The notes below the pieces were generated by a model. That model made no database searches. It was given only the letters and a program-made list of their open reading frames with translations, and had not been told where the DNA came from. Positions 1 through 8,841 of a stretch of 64,000 bases of DNA are shown here, piece after piece (position 1 is the first letter of the stretch; every line of letters begins with the position of its first letter). The stretch is taken from contig CP032507.1 of the NCBI GenBank assembly GCA_008375315.1, positions 62,001 through 126,000 of the forward strand. Direction: 5' to 3'. This stretch comes from Ectothiorhodospiraceae bacterium BW-2. GTDB lineage: Bacteria > Pseudomonadota > Gammaproteobacteria > Thiohalomonadales > Thiohalomonadaceae. Position numbers and translations under genes: made by a program.

Positions 1-1
1 G

Positions 2-88
2 GCACAGCTCGATCAGTTCAGCCACACCATGCACCACGATAACAACCGTCCAATACAACCATTAAATGCCCGTCTGATCATTCAGTAA
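2..88 (+). CDS. C-terminal end of an unidentified protein (partial)
   Basis: An open frame enters from the left edge and reads 28 codons to a TAA at 86-88. It ends ...NARLIIQ. The rest of the gene lies outside the window, so the product cannot be named. The next gene is convergent (ends at 157), which fits a 3' end here. Real coding is likely but not certain from so short a piece. Confidence 0.4.
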   Translation, partial: AQLDQFSHTMHHDNNRPIQPLNARLIIQ

Positions 89-114
89 CTAGCCGAAAAA
101 GGATCGATCCCCTC

Positions 115-130
115 CCCCCCCTAGGGGGGG
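115..130. repeat. C7TAG7 palindrome between convergent genes
   Basis: A C tract (114-121) is followed by TA and a G tract (124-130), giving a 16-bp perfect palindrome. It lies between the end of the partial left-edge gene and the end of the convergent gene at 157. It has no loop and no T run, so it is not a convincing intrinsic terminator. Confidence 0.4.
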
Positions 131-156
131 CAAGAGGCGCGTCAAAAGCCTAATCA

Positions 157-531
157 TCAATAGTCCATTACCCATACCGATATCAACTTATAGGTTACCC
201 AAACAGAGGCGATAGTGGAGACAACAAAAAAGAGGAGCAGTAAGCGACCCACCCCTCGGGTTATGCCCCTTTTTAGGCGTCGAAACCAGCCCCATTCGGC
301 TGGAGCCGCATCGGGTATTGAGTGAAAGTAAGTTGTGAAGGCATACCCAATGAGTGACCAAAAAGCAACCAATATAGTAGGAATCTGAAACTGATATAGT
401 CGATTGTCACTCGATATCACCATAAAAACAAAACCAAAAAAAGACAAAACGCCGGTTATCAAAAAAATATAATTATACTTTTTTGTTTGATGGCTTAGTT
501 TTTTTATTACATCAATGTCAAATATCATCAT
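157..531 (-). CDS. Hypothetical membrane protein, 124 aa
   Basis: I do not recognise the family. The sequence shows three hydrophobic segments, about residues 20-41, 50-70 and 92-118. A basic stretch (RRLKRGITRG) lies between the second and third, so that loop is probably cytoplasmic. The short N-terminus is charged (KKLSHQTKK) with no cleavable signal. It is the last of several small minus-strand genes, with small gaps that would allow co-transcription. Function unknown; probably an inner-membrane protein. Confidence 0.6.
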   Translation of the reverse strand: MMIFDIDVIKKLSHQTKKYNYIFLITGVLSFFGFVFMVISSDNRLYQFQIPTILVAFWSLIGYAFTTYFHSIPDAAPAEWGWFRRLKRGITRGVGRLLLLFFVVSTIASVWVTYKLISVWVMDY

Positions 532-559
532 GCAATGTATTTTTAACCTAAATCAACGG

Positions 560-850
560 TTATATCCGCTCACCGTCATCGCTAAAATTGATCACCTGTA
601 CCACTTGGTCTTCATCGGTAATTTCAGCGCTTTTCAAACTGCCATTCGGATAGTATTGATAACAATGACTTATTTCAACCTCACCATAGACCACTTTCTC
701 GCACAGCACTAACTGCTCATTCGCATTATAGTGGGCACGAAAAAAAGTGTTACGGTGCTCGGTTGATTCGAGTGGGTTAACTAAATTCAATGGCAGCTTA
801 ACCCCACTGTAAGAGGCAAAAAAACGAGTTTGTGGCGGTGTGTTCATCAC
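560..850 (-). CDS. Conserved hypothetical protein, 96 aa (possibly DUF6156-like)
   Basis: A small soluble protein beginning MMNTPPQTRFFASYSG. It has a mixed alpha/beta look and the segments KLPLNLVNPL, FFRAHYNA and CEKVVYGEVEISHCYQYYPNG. These resemble the DUF6156 group of uncharacterised proteobacterial proteins; this is recalled from memory and is tentative. No signal peptide or membrane segment is visible. It sits between two other small minus-strand genes. No function can be given. Confidence 0.6.
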   Translation of the reverse strand: MMNTPPQTRFFASYSGVKLPLNLVNPLESTEHRNTFFRAHYNANEQLVLCEKVVYGEVEISHCYQYYPNGSLKSAEITDEDQVVQVINFSDDGERI

Positions 851-908
851 TCTCCTCTCTCAATAAATTCTACTTTAGTCGTGCTGTCGATATATCTATT
901 CAAAGTTA

Positions 909-1142
909 TCAATCATCCCGACTCTCCCGTCGCCGATAGGTTATCATCTTATCCAGTTTACGGGCAATGTAATCGCTATAGTCTGAACTATTGTCATACT
1001 CATACTCCAGCGCCAAATCGGCCAGCGTCTGCAAAGCATCACGCAGACGGGTAATTTCATCAAAACTTCTGCCACAAACGAGACAGTGTTCACCATCATC
1101 ACGACAGGCACTTTTGCCCTGACAGGGGATAAATTGACCCAT
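909..1142 (-). CDS. Small cysteine-rich hypothetical protein, 77 aa
   Basis: Residues 7, 13, 20 and 23 are cysteines (C-x5-C-x6-C-x2-C), which could bind one metal ion. The rest is a charged helix with several acidic and tyrosine residues (EYEYDNSSDYSDY) and a basic tail. I know of no assigned function. A longer frame overlaps it on the same strand (944-1225), but the cysteine-bearing frame looks more protein-like. It sits alone upstream of the small-gene cluster. Confidence 0.55.
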   Translation of the reverse strand: MGQFIPCQGKSACRDDGEHCLVCGRSFDEITRLRDALQTLADLALEYEYDNSSDYSDYIARKLDKMITYRRRESRDD

Positions 1143-1318
1143 ACTAACCCTTTTAATGACTCCCTAATTATAAACCGCCCCACTCTGCAAGTAGGGGTAT
1201 CAAAAATCAAACCAACATACGGCAATAACCAACTGCCCTACTCTAGCATACATTTCACCATTTTTGCGATTTTTGTAACAGCTCAAGAGGGGGACGAGAC
1301 GATGAACAAGGCCCACTG

Positions 1319-4300
1319 TTAACTGCTCTCTTTGTTGAGCTCATGTATAAAAACTCCCGCTTTCGCGTTAATGGTTCTTGCCAGTTCAATAACTCTGCTG
1401 TGATGGGTAAAAAGGAGAACCTGAGTCGTTGAGGCTAATTCGGCTAGAACCTCCAGACAGACGCGGGTACGGTTGTCATCAAAGCCAATGAGGATATCAT
1501 CAACGATAAACGGCATAGGTTCGCCTTTACTCAGATGCTGCTCAAGTGTGGCTAGGCGCAGGGAGAGATAGAGCTGATCCCGTGAACCATCGCTCATGCC
1601 ATCGATAGTAACCTCCTGGTCATCGGGGCGAATACCCAGCAAGATGGGATTGCTATTATCATCCAACTCGTCCCGCAGTCCCGCATAGGAACCTAAAGTC
1701 AGTCTGGAGAAGAGTTGACCCGCTCTGGCTAGAACCGGAGCCTGATTTGTCCTACGGTAGTTTTCGATTAACTGTTCGAGAATAAGTACGGCGGCCTGTA
1801 AACGAAGATACTGTTCACCATGCGAAGCGATGCTGGCAAGATGCTCCTTAGCCTCTTCCGAGGCATTAGCGGCTAGGGCGTTGCCATCTTTGGCCTCGAT
1901 CTCATTTTGCAGCGTCTGTCGCTGATCTCTTAACTTGTCCCGTCTGTCATGCAGCTCATTTAGCTCACCGGCGATCTGTTCAAGTTCACCCTCTATTGTA
2001 TCTATTTCCAACGCTTCCGACTCTGTTTCAATCTGCTCAATGGCCAGACCATCGCCGTTTCGGTTAAGCTCCTGTTCGAGCATATCCAGTCTCTTTTGAA
2101 GATCGCGTTTTTGGTTAGATCTCTCCCCAGCTTCAATCAGCGCCTCATTGGTTTCTACCTTAGCCTGCCTCCTTAATGCGGTTAGTTGCTCCTTGGCGTT
2201 GCGAATAGTTATCTCCGCGTTCTCGATCTCCTCTTTCATCGCTTTAATTTGAGACTCTGTACTTGTCAACTTTGATCGGGCTTCACGCGCTAAATTCAGG
2301 TCGCTGTTCAATTGAGCAGCTACTGCTGATGCCTCTAACCCTTCTCGTTTAACCCCTATGTTGTCAGCAAACTGACATACCTTGTGATCGAATCTCTCTT
2401 TAACCAGATCCATGCCATAAATACGTTTACGCAAATCCTCTGACTTGTCATATTTGTCAAAAAATGACAGCAATTTATCAAAGGTCTCAGTGGCATATTC
2501 AGGGTGAACATCCTGTTGCAACCCCAAACCCTTTATCGCTTCAAGCCACTCTTCTCTCCAGTTTGCAAGCTCGACACCAACTGACTTTAACTCATTCTGT
2601 TTTCTTGTTAGACGAATCTCTGACTCTTTGAGCGAATATTCATTCTGGCGACGCTGTTCGCGACTCGTCTCCTCCTCCTCCACTCGTTGCTCACATAACG
2701 ATATCAGCGACTCAAGACTCATATGCTGCGCATCTATCGAAGGGTCGAATTTTGAGATTTGTTCGGAAACAGTCTGCTTTAGCTGATCACACTCTGCGTC
2801 GAGACTCTGCTGATTGGCCGAGTAGTGTTTTGCTGTTTGAACTTTTTCAATAAGGTTCTCCATCCGCAAAAGCCACTGTTTCATCTCCCTCGGCGTTCCG
2901 GCAGTTATCTTCAGGGGTGACCAGATAGCGAACCACCTGGTCCGGAAATCATTTTGTCTTGCTTCAATATCGTTAAGAGAGTCCAATAGCTCATCCATTC
3001 TCAATTGCAGCGCTTCAATCTTTGATTCCAGCTCTGCCCGCTTAACCACCTGATCAGCCGCTTCACGCAGGCGATCAGAGATGTGATCGGCAGACGCGAT
3101 CCGCTTTTCATAGGTGGAGGATAAATCGTCCTCTTGCAGGTAGGCTGCGATCTCGCTTTGGTCAATCGCGATCTGTTCAATATATTTGCGTTTAATCAGC
3201 TGCCAGCCACTATTTCTAATGTCTCGCGAGAGCTCTAAATCGGCAAGAGTCGGTATATCATTTTGCAGTAACAGCGCCTTTAACTCCTGTTCTGCCTGCC
3301 TCTTCTCATCTTCTGCCTCCTGCTGTTTTCGGGTCGTATCCTTGTACTCTTCTGATAGCGCATCACTCTCTTTTTCGAACTGATCCAGCGTGACAGAGAC
3401 CGGCAGAGGCAGCTTCAATACCGAATCTAGTGTGCCGGTATATCTTCCTAGCCGCGCTAACTCGTTTTCACAGACCCCATTTTCGTCAGCCGCTCGTTTT
3501 TGTGCTTCGGCTGCCCGCTCCTCAATATCGCCCGCTTTTCGGGCAGCTGCAATCGCAGCTTTAAGCTGCTTCAATCCGATGTCGGACTCTGAACTGTGCT
3601 CCAATTTGCTTTGCAACGATTTGCGTTCATCTTCAATATCTTTAATCGACGCTTCAGCCTGTTCCCTAGTTTGAACCAACAGACTGTGTTTTTTGGCTAA
3701 GCCTGATATCCACTTTTTATTATTGAGTAGCGGTCGCAAACCATCAGCGCTATCGAGACTAACATCCGGACGAATGGTTTTGAGCAGCGTTTCAGCCTCA
3801 TTACGCAGTAAACGCCGTTTACCATCCTGTTGCGGGCGGTCATGCAGCGTCTTTTCGACGGCACCAAGCTCCTTATAAAGCGCTAAGATGGTCGCTTCGT
3901 TTTCAAGCAGATCGTCGCGGACATTTAATGAGTCCGCTTCCTGTTGTAATCCGAGCAGTTTTGCCTCTAAGCGCTCTTTAGTTTCATCGGCAGATTGAAG
4001 ATTGCCGCTAGCGGTTTTTCTGTTTTCTTCAAACTCTTCGGACACCAAATTAATCTGACCTAACGCTTCAATTTTATCCAGAGTACTCCGACGTTCAGCC
4101 AAGGCTCCTTTGACACGCTTAACTCGCTCTAGGCGACTTTTTACCCTGCTTTTTGCGTCAATATCTTGTTCGATATCTCTAATCGCCGCCATTGTGTCCG
4201 ATAGCTGCTGCTGCAATCTCTTCCAGTCAGTTATGGGCAAAGTCGCCTCTTTTATCCGTTTTTGGGCATCTTTATAGTGGGTGATTGCCTGATTTAAAAC

Positions 4301-4846
4301 AGCTTTGGATCCCCGCGATTTGAATATCTCGTCTGAGCTGTTTTGTAGCTCAGATAATACTTCGCGTAGATTTGCAGTCCCGACGGCTGCACTAAAAAGA
4401 GCCTGACCTAGGTCACCGGACTGCTGTAGTAGTTCACGCCCTCCGGCAATCAATCGCTCATAATCGATTCCCCAAAGTTTGGTGAACAGGGTTTCGTCAA
4501 TAGTTGCAGCAATAAACGGTGTCAGAGAAGCCTCATCAATGGGGTCGTTAGTGCCATATTTTAGCAGTGTATCTTTATTGCCCTTTTTTCTTGAAAACTG
4601 GAGTGTTGTTCCATCGACAAGTCGTAACTGCCCACCTATCCGCAGCTGCGAATTTGAGTGCAGAAAATTATCGTTGGTTCTGGCCGGGATACCGAATAGC
4701 CATGCAATAAGCGCTCTAAGCGAGGTGCTTTTACCCGCTTCGTTATCACCGTAGATTAGGTGTAATCCATGGTCGCCATTAGCTAAATCTAACGACTGAT
4801 CTGTAAATGAACCATAGGCTAGCAGATCGATACGGTCGATTCTCAT
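1319..4846 (-). CDS. AAA family ATPase, YhaN-like (SbcC/Rad50-type)
   Basis: 1175 aa. The N-terminus has a Walker A motif at residues 33-41 (GDNEAGKST). The middle 800 residues are long heptad-rich coiled coils with many Glu, Lys, Arg and Gln. The C-terminus has an ABC-like signature region (GMSDGSRDQLYLSLRLA) and a Walker B (PFIVDDILIGFDD) followed by the His-switch segment LLFTHHSRV. This is the architecture of SMC/Rad50/SbcC proteins and especially of YhaN. It overlaps the upstream metallophosphoesterase gene by 4 bp (ATGA), so the two are translationally coupled and probably form a DNA-end-processing complex. A zinc-hook CxxC is not apparent in the coiled coil, unlike Rad50. Likely cytoplasmic and nucleoid-associated; the substrate is unknown. 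Confidence 0.9.
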   Translation of the reverse strand: MRIDRIDLLAYGSFTDQSLDLANGDHGLHLIYGDNEAGKSTSLRALIAWLFGIPARTNDNFLHSNSQLRIGGQLRLVDGTTLQFSRKKGNKDTLLKYGTNDPIDEASLTPFIAATIDETLFTKLWGIDYERLIAGGRELLQQSGDLGQALFSAAVGTANLREVLSELQNSSDEIFKSRGSKAVLNQAITHYKDAQKRIKEATLPITDWKRLQQQLSDTMAAIRDIEQDIDAKSRVKSRLERVKRVKGALAERRSTLDKIEALGQINLVSEEFEENRKTASGNLQSADETKERLEAKLLGLQQEADSLNVRDDLLENEATILALYKELGAVEKTLHDRPQQDGKRRLLRNEAETLLKTIRPDVSLDSADGLRPLLNNKKWISGLAKKHSLLVQTREQAEASIKDIEDERKSLQSKLEHSSESDIGLKQLKAAIAAARKAGDIEERAAEAQKRAADENGVCENELARLGRYTGTLDSVLKLPLPVSVTLDQFEKESDALSEEYKDTTRKQQEAEDEKRQAEQELKALLLQNDIPTLADLELSRDIRNSGWQLIKRKYIEQIAIDQSEIAAYLQEDDLSSTYEKRIASADHISDRLREAADQVVKRAELESKIEALQLRMDELLDSLNDIEARQNDFRTRWFAIWSPLKITAGTPREMKQWLLRMENLIEKVQTAKHYSANQQSLDAECDQLKQTVSEQISKFDPSIDAQHMSLESLISLCEQRVEEEETSREQRRQNEYSLKESEIRLTRKQNELKSVGVELANWREEWLEAIKGLGLQQDVHPEYATETFDKLLSFFDKYDKSEDLRKRIYGMDLVKERFDHKVCQFADNIGVKREGLEASAVAAQLNSDLNLAREARSKLTSTESQIKAMKEEIENAEITIRNAKEQLTALRRQAKVETNEALIEAGERSNQKRDLQKRLDMLEQELNRNGDGLAIEQIETESEALEIDTIEGELEQIAGELNELHDRRDKLRDQRQTLQNEIEAKDGNALAANASEEAKEHLASIASHGEQYLRLQAAVLILEQLIENYRRTNQAPVLARAGQLFSRLTLGSYAGLRDELDDNSNPILLGIRPDDQEVTIDGMSDGSRDQLYLSLRLATLEQHLSKGEPMPFIVDDILIGFDDNRTRVCLEVLAELASTTQVLLFTHHSRVIELARTINAKAGVFIHELNKESS

Positions 4847-6129
4847 TTTGCAGCTCCTACTGTCAGCAATCTGCCGATTAACATCTGCTTGGCTTCGTCA
4901 ACCACTCGATGGAGAGTCTGTTCCTCATCTAGATTCAAAATGGAATCATGACCAAATGTCTCGGACGGTGCTTTTTGTCTCAGTTCCGCAACTTTCTGTT
5001 TCAGTCCATCAATATTGTCAGTATCACGGGTGATAGTAACAATCTCTTGTAGTAATTTCCCCATTGGGTTGTCATCGGCTAGCGTCGATTCCAAATCGAG
5101 TTTTCTGTTGGTCAAATTCTCTACCCGCTCAAGCCACAACTCATCTCCGGCGGTTTCTGCACTCAGCGCCTTAATTTGTTGATCAAGCCTGTCAGGATAG
5201 GCGGCGAGTTCATCCGCTACGGTAGTAGCGCCCTGTAGCCGTATCCGCATCGCAAGGGGCCGACCTTCAGCCGACGCTATCTCTTGATCGATCCTTTTCC
5301 GAACTCGTTCTAACACGCCACGCATCTCATCGATATCAGTGATGTCAATAACACACAATGACCATCTCAAGACATCTAAAGCTATTTTTTCGATATCGGA
5401 AACAACACCATCGTTAACAGTGACCACGACACACCCCTTTGCGCCTGTTTCACGAATATGACGCCCCTGGATGCAACCGGGGAAGATGACATACGGCTCT
5501 TTTGCGACGATTTCCTGTTTGTGTATGTGGCCTAAAGCCCAGTACTGATACTCTTTGGAACGAAGATCATCTAATGAGCATGGCGCATAGTTAGCATGGC
5601 CTTCACGACCATCAAGACTGGTATGCAAAAGCCCGATATTAAACAATCCCTTTGCGGCATCACAAAATCCCGCAGCTAAATTTTCATCCACATGTTGGCT
5701 TGGAAAGCTTTGCCCGTGAATTGCGACACCGAGATGATCCAGCTTAACGGTCTCGACTCTCTTTGAGGAGAATATTTTCATGTTAGCGGGACTCTCTAAT
5801 GACTTTGTCATTCGGTTCGCTGCATCGTGATTTCCGGATACGGCGAATACCCGGATATTGTGCTGAGCTAATCGTCCTATCTGCTTACTCAGAAAAATTC
5901 CGGTGCTGTAGTCTTTCCAGTCGCCGTCATATAAATCACCGGCTAGAAGGACAAAAGCCACTCTCTCCTCTATTGCGACATCAATAAGGTTTTCAAACGC
6001 CCGTCGGCAGGCGTTACGGATGGCATCTACTGGCGCGGATTCATAACGGGACAATCCGTGCAGCGGACTATCTAAGTGAATATCAGCTGCGTGAATAAAT
6101 TTGAACTCGGTTAAACTGGCGTCTGACAT
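4843..6129 (-). CDS. DNA repair exonuclease, YhaO/SbcD/Mre11-like
   Basis: 428 aa calcineurin-like metallophosphoesterase. Metal-binding motifs appear in the family order: D16-x-H18 (AADIHLDSP), GD (LAGDLYDGDW, about 62-70), GNHD (VSGNHDA, about 98) and GHIHK (about 200). The C-terminal 170 residues are helical and probably bind the ATPase partner. The downstream YhaN-like gene starts inside its stop codon region (4843-4846), the standard nuclease-ATPase pairing. By analogy with SbcD/Mre11 it would be a Mn-dependent nuclease acting at DNA ends. It may matter here because recBCD in this window is wrecked, but that compensation is only inference. Confidence 0.9.
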   Translation of the reverse strand: MSDASLTEFKFIHAADIHLDSPLHGLSRYESAPVDAIRNACRRAFENLIDVAIEERVAFVLLAGDLYDGDWKDYSTGIFLSKQIGRLAQHNIRVFAVSGNHDAANRMTKSLESPANMKIFSSKRVETVKLDHLGVAIHGQSFPSQHVDENLAAGFCDAAKGLFNIGLLHTSLDGREGHANYAPCSLDDLRSKEYQYWALGHIHKQEIVAKEPYVIFPGCIQGRHIRETGAKGCVVVTVNDGVVSDIEKIALDVLRWSLCVIDITDIDEMRGVLERVRKRIDQEIASAEGRPLAMRIRLQGATTVADELAAYPDRLDQQIKALSAETAGDELWLERVENLTNRKLDLESTLADDNPMGKLLQEIVTITRDTDNIDGLKQKVAELRQKAPSETFGHDSILNLDEEQTLHRVVDEAKQMLIGRLLTVGAAK

Positions 6130-6245
6130 AAAATTTCCTGACTTTTGGCGATTATGAACTATGGCAACGATAGAAAGAGCAATTAACAGTAGATAATACG
6201 CCAGATAAAAAACAAGGTCATCAAAAAATTTATTAAATCACCATT

Positions 6246-6326
6246 ATGACTATACTATTCCAAGAATCAGAATTTCGCTTGCAGTTGCCGTCAGGTGAGT
6301 TTATCGTTAAGCAACCTCATATTTGA
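6246..6326 (+). CDS. Possible 26-aa leader ORF upstream of rtcB
   Basis: ATG at 6246 opens a 26-codon frame ending in TGA at 6324-6326, just before a perfect Shine-Dalgarno sequence. A second short ORF (6337) and then rtcB follow. The spacing suggests either stacked short leader ORFs or the remains of one small broken gene. No family recognised. Confidence 0.3.
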   Translation: MTILFQESEFRLQLPSGEFIVKQPHI

Positions 6327-6336
6327 AGGAGGTCCG

Positions 6337-6426
6337 ATGGGTGAATCGCTGGACAATTCGTTCCTACATTACCCAAGGATTAGCCACCGCTTAAGAACCA
6401 GAGGATGTCATCATGCGACTTATTGA
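6337..6426 (+). CDS. Possible 29-aa leader ORF overlapping rtcB start
   Basis: A strong Shine-Dalgarno (GAAGGAGG, 6325-6332) precedes ATG 6337. The 29-codon frame ends at 6424-6426, 14 bp inside rtcB, whose own ATG is at 6413. Overlap of a well-initiated short ORF with the next start is the usual geometry for translational coupling. The peptide resembles nothing I know. It may be a regulator of rtcB translation or chance. Confidence 0.35.
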   Translation: MGESLDNSFLHYPRISHRLRTRGCHHATY

Positions 6427-7633
6427 CTCAGCACAGGGAGTCCCCATTCACGCCTGGATTGATGGGGTCGATTTAGATCCAAAAGCCGAGCAGCAGCTTC
6501 TCAATAGCGCTCAGGTGCCGGTGATTCACCCCCATATCGCGGTCATGCCAGATTGCCACTGGGGTATGGGAGCTACGGTCGGTAGCGTAATTCCAACACG
6601 AAAGGCCATCATTCCTGCTGCCGTAGGTGTCGATATCGGTTGTGGTATGGCGGCGGTTAAAACATCACTGACCGCCAATGACCTGCCCGATTCACTGCGT
6701 GGTATTCGAAAAATGGTGGAACAGGCTGTACCGCATGGACGCAGTGGCCATGGTAAAAAACAGCATGATAAAGGCGCATGGAAAGAGTTACCTAACCGGG
6801 TAGCTAACCTTTGGCGCAGTCAGTTGCAGCAGGGATTTGAAATGTTAACGGATCAATATCCGGTTCTGGAACAAGCCAATCATGTGCATCACCTCGGCAC
6901 ACTAGGCACCGGCAACCACTTTATTGAAGTCTGCCTCGATGAGAGTCAGCAGGTATGGGTCATGCTCCACTCCGGCTCGCGGGGCATTGGTAATCGCATT
7001 GCCACCATATTCATTGAGCGGGCTAAACAGGATATGGGGGATCAGCTAGGGCAGCTGCCTGATAAAGATTTGGCCTACATTAAAGAGGGTTCTCCCCATT
7101 TTGATGATTACATGGAAGCACTATTATGGGCACAACACTATGCGCGGGTAAACCGGCAGATCATGCTGGAAAATACCTTAGCCGGAATGGCTAAAGTTCG
7201 TGATTTACCCCCTTTTAAGGCGGATCTGATGGCGGTCAATTGTCATCACAACTATGTCAGCCGGGAGCACCACTTTGGTGAAGAGCTCTACATCACTCGT
7301 AAAGGTGCCGTCAGTGCAGGAAAAGGGGAATGGGGAATTATTCCAGGCTCAATGGGAGCTAAAAGTTACATTGTGCGGGGTAAAGGCAATCCGGACTCGT
7401 TTTGCTCCTGTAGTCATGGTGCCGGTCGGATAATGTCACGCACTGAGGCAAAAAGACGCTTTACGCTAGATGATCAGATTAAGGCCACCGAAGGGGTGGA
7501 GTGCCGTAAAGATAGCTCGGTCATTGATGAAATCCCAATGGCTTACAAAGACATTGATGCGGTGATGGCCGCACAAATGGATTTGGTAGAAGTCGTTCAC
7601 ACCCTAAAGCAGGTAGTTTGTGTAAAAGGGTGA
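6413..7633 (+). CDS. rtcB: RNA-splicing ligase RtcB
   Basis: 406 aa, the usual length of the short bacterial RtcB type. It joins RNA 2',3'-cyclic-phosphate or 3'-phosphate ends to 5'-OH ends using GTP and Mn2+, in RNA repair. Visible active-site segments are DIGCGM with the metal-binding Cys at residue 77, HSGSRGIGN, VNCHHNYV, the KGEWGIIPGSMG loop and the C-terminal SHGAGR that carries the guanylated His. A good RBS (AGAGGA) lies 6-7 nt before ATG 6413. No archease or RtcA gene is adjacent, and I see no sigma-54 promoter of the rtcR-controlled type upstream. Confidence 0.95.
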   Translation: MRLIDSAQGVPIHAWIDGVDLDPKAEQQLLNSAQVPVIHPHIAVMPDCHWGMGATVGSVIPTRKAIIPAAVGVDIGCGMAAVKTSLTANDLPDSLRGIRKMVEQAVPHGRSGHGKKQHDKGAWKELPNRVANLWRSQLQQGFEMLTDQYPVLEQANHVHHLGTLGTGNHFIEVCLDESQQVWVMLHSGSRGIGNRIATIFIERAKQDMGDQLGQLPDKDLAYIKEGSPHFDDYMEALLWAQHYARVNRQIMLENTLAGMAKVRDLPPFKADLMAVNCHHNYVSREHHFGEELYITRKGAVSAGKGEWGIIPGSMGAKSYIVRGKGNPDSFCSCSHGAGRIMSRTEAKRRFTLDDQIKATEGVECRKDSSVIDEIPMAYKDIDAVMAAQMDLVEVVHTLKQVVCVKG

Positions 7634-7770
7634 ATTCTGGGCGATGGCTGATTATTTTATTTATGACCACTATCCACAGTCGCTGTGGCTAAGCACAGCG
7701 AGCAAATGGTCACTATTTAACCAATTTATTGCTTATAGACGCTCATGATGTTCTCCCTTACAATGTGCCA

Positions 7771-8409
7771 ATGTTGAACCTACGCATCGTTGCTCTGTTA
7801 TTCGCGCTACTCTTAGCTAACGCACCGCTTTGGGCCACGCAAATTAGTATCAAAGGGCTCTTTAGCGGCCGTGCACTCATCGTTATCGATAACCAACAAT
7901 ATTTACTCAAAGCGGGTGAGTCGGTCAATGGCATAGAGCTAGTAAGCGCCGACAGTGAGCAAGCAACGCTGTTAATTGAGGGTCAAGAGCGCATCTTAGC
8001 GCTTGATAGTCAAATTTCGGGGCAGTTTATTGCTGCAAAAACCACAAGTGTTACCATTGCGCCAGATCCCCAAGGGATGTATCGTGCCAACGGGGCGATT
8101 AACGGACATCGGGTTAAGTTTTTAATCGATACCGGTGCCTCGATTGTCGCACTAAGTAGCGCCCTAGCCGATAAGCTCAATATTCCCTACCGCCAACAGG
8201 GTCGGCCCACCGTTACCGAAACCGCTTCCGGTATTGTCATCGCTCATCAGTTGCAGCTCGATTCGGTCTCACTCGGCGCGATTCGGCTTACTCATGTCAC
8301 GGGTGCGGTCATTGAGGGACAACAACCCTCTACCCCGCTATTAGGCCAATCGTTTTTGAATCGGGTAGAGTTACAACGACAAAACCGGTTAATGGTACTG
8401 ACCCGTTAA
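7771..8409 (+). CDS. Retropepsin-like aspartic protease (TIGR02281-type), exported
   Basis: About 212 aa from ATG 7771. That start was chosen because it opens directly onto a signal-peptide-like stretch (LRIVALLFALLLANAPLWA); an in-frame non-ATG start at 7729 would add 14 residues. The aspartic-protease motif is FLIDTGAS with the catalytic Asp at about residue 120, followed by hydrophobic beta segments ending LLGQSFLNRV, as in the clan AA single-domain retropepsins of proteobacteria. These act as dimers in the periplasm or at the membrane. The N-terminal 100 residues (beta-rich, ISIKGLFSGRALIVI) are typical of the group. Substrate unknown. It stands alone between rtcB and a repeat-rich gap. 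Confidence 0.85.
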   Translation: MLNLRIVALLFALLLANAPLWATQISIKGLFSGRALIVIDNQQYLLKAGESVNGIELVSADSEQATLLIEGQERILALDSQISGQFIAAKTTSVTIAPDPQGMYRANGAINGHRVKFLIDTGASIVALSSALADKLNIPYRQQGRPTVTETASGIVIAHQLQLDSVSLGAIRLTHVTGAVIEGQQPSTPLLGQSFLNRVELQRQNRLMVLTR

Positions 8410-8841
8410 CCGAATCCGGTAATAAGCAGAAGGTTATCGATATGATGTTCAAGATTTTTTAGAGAGCAGGTAAAAATGGTTGACGCTTTAACTGACACTG
8501 CGCCTGTAGTGATGTTATTGATGTTAACACTGGATAAGTCGTCAGCGGTACCATGTTCTGGCCATAATACTTTCAATTTTATAACCAGAAACGGCTACAT
8601 CAGAGCTTGGGCTATCGCACGCCCGTTGAGGTATATTTTTCATGAAAGTAGGGGCGGGTTAGAAACCCGCCCCTACACGCTCCCCTCCAACCCTGCCCGC
8701 TGGGGGAGGCGAGGAAGTCATGCTTCATGAGGGTGACGAGACAATGAACAAGGCCATCCGTACCTAGTGCAACGCCGCCCCGGACTTTGTGGCTGATATT
8801 GGCGCTGCGCCACCGGTTTCAGCGTAGCAACCCTTGGTTAC
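8410..8841. other. Intergenic stretch with interspersed repeats, no gene
   Basis: 432 bp between the retropepsin gene and the convergent PD-(D/E)XK gene. It holds the GTAGGGGC palindrome at 8648-8676 and the dispersed motif at 8733-8751. The one long frame here reads straight across the palindrome and has no coding character. I see nothing else. Confidence 0.6.
8648..8676. repeat. GTAGGGGC...GCCCCTAC palindrome
   Basis: Perfect 13-bp arms (GTAGGGGCGGGTT / AACCCGCCCCTAC) around a 3-nt loop, able to form a strong hairpin. The same GTAGGGGC/GCCCCTAC ends recur in every long unit of the 32-35 kb array, so this is a dispersed palindrome family. About 57 bp downstream (8733-8751) lies GTGACGAGACAATGAACAAGG, the second half of the same composite repeat. 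Confidence 0.75.

Noticed and set aside
8476-8730. 84-aa ORF
   Set aside because: It reads through the GTAGGGGC palindrome and has no homology character.
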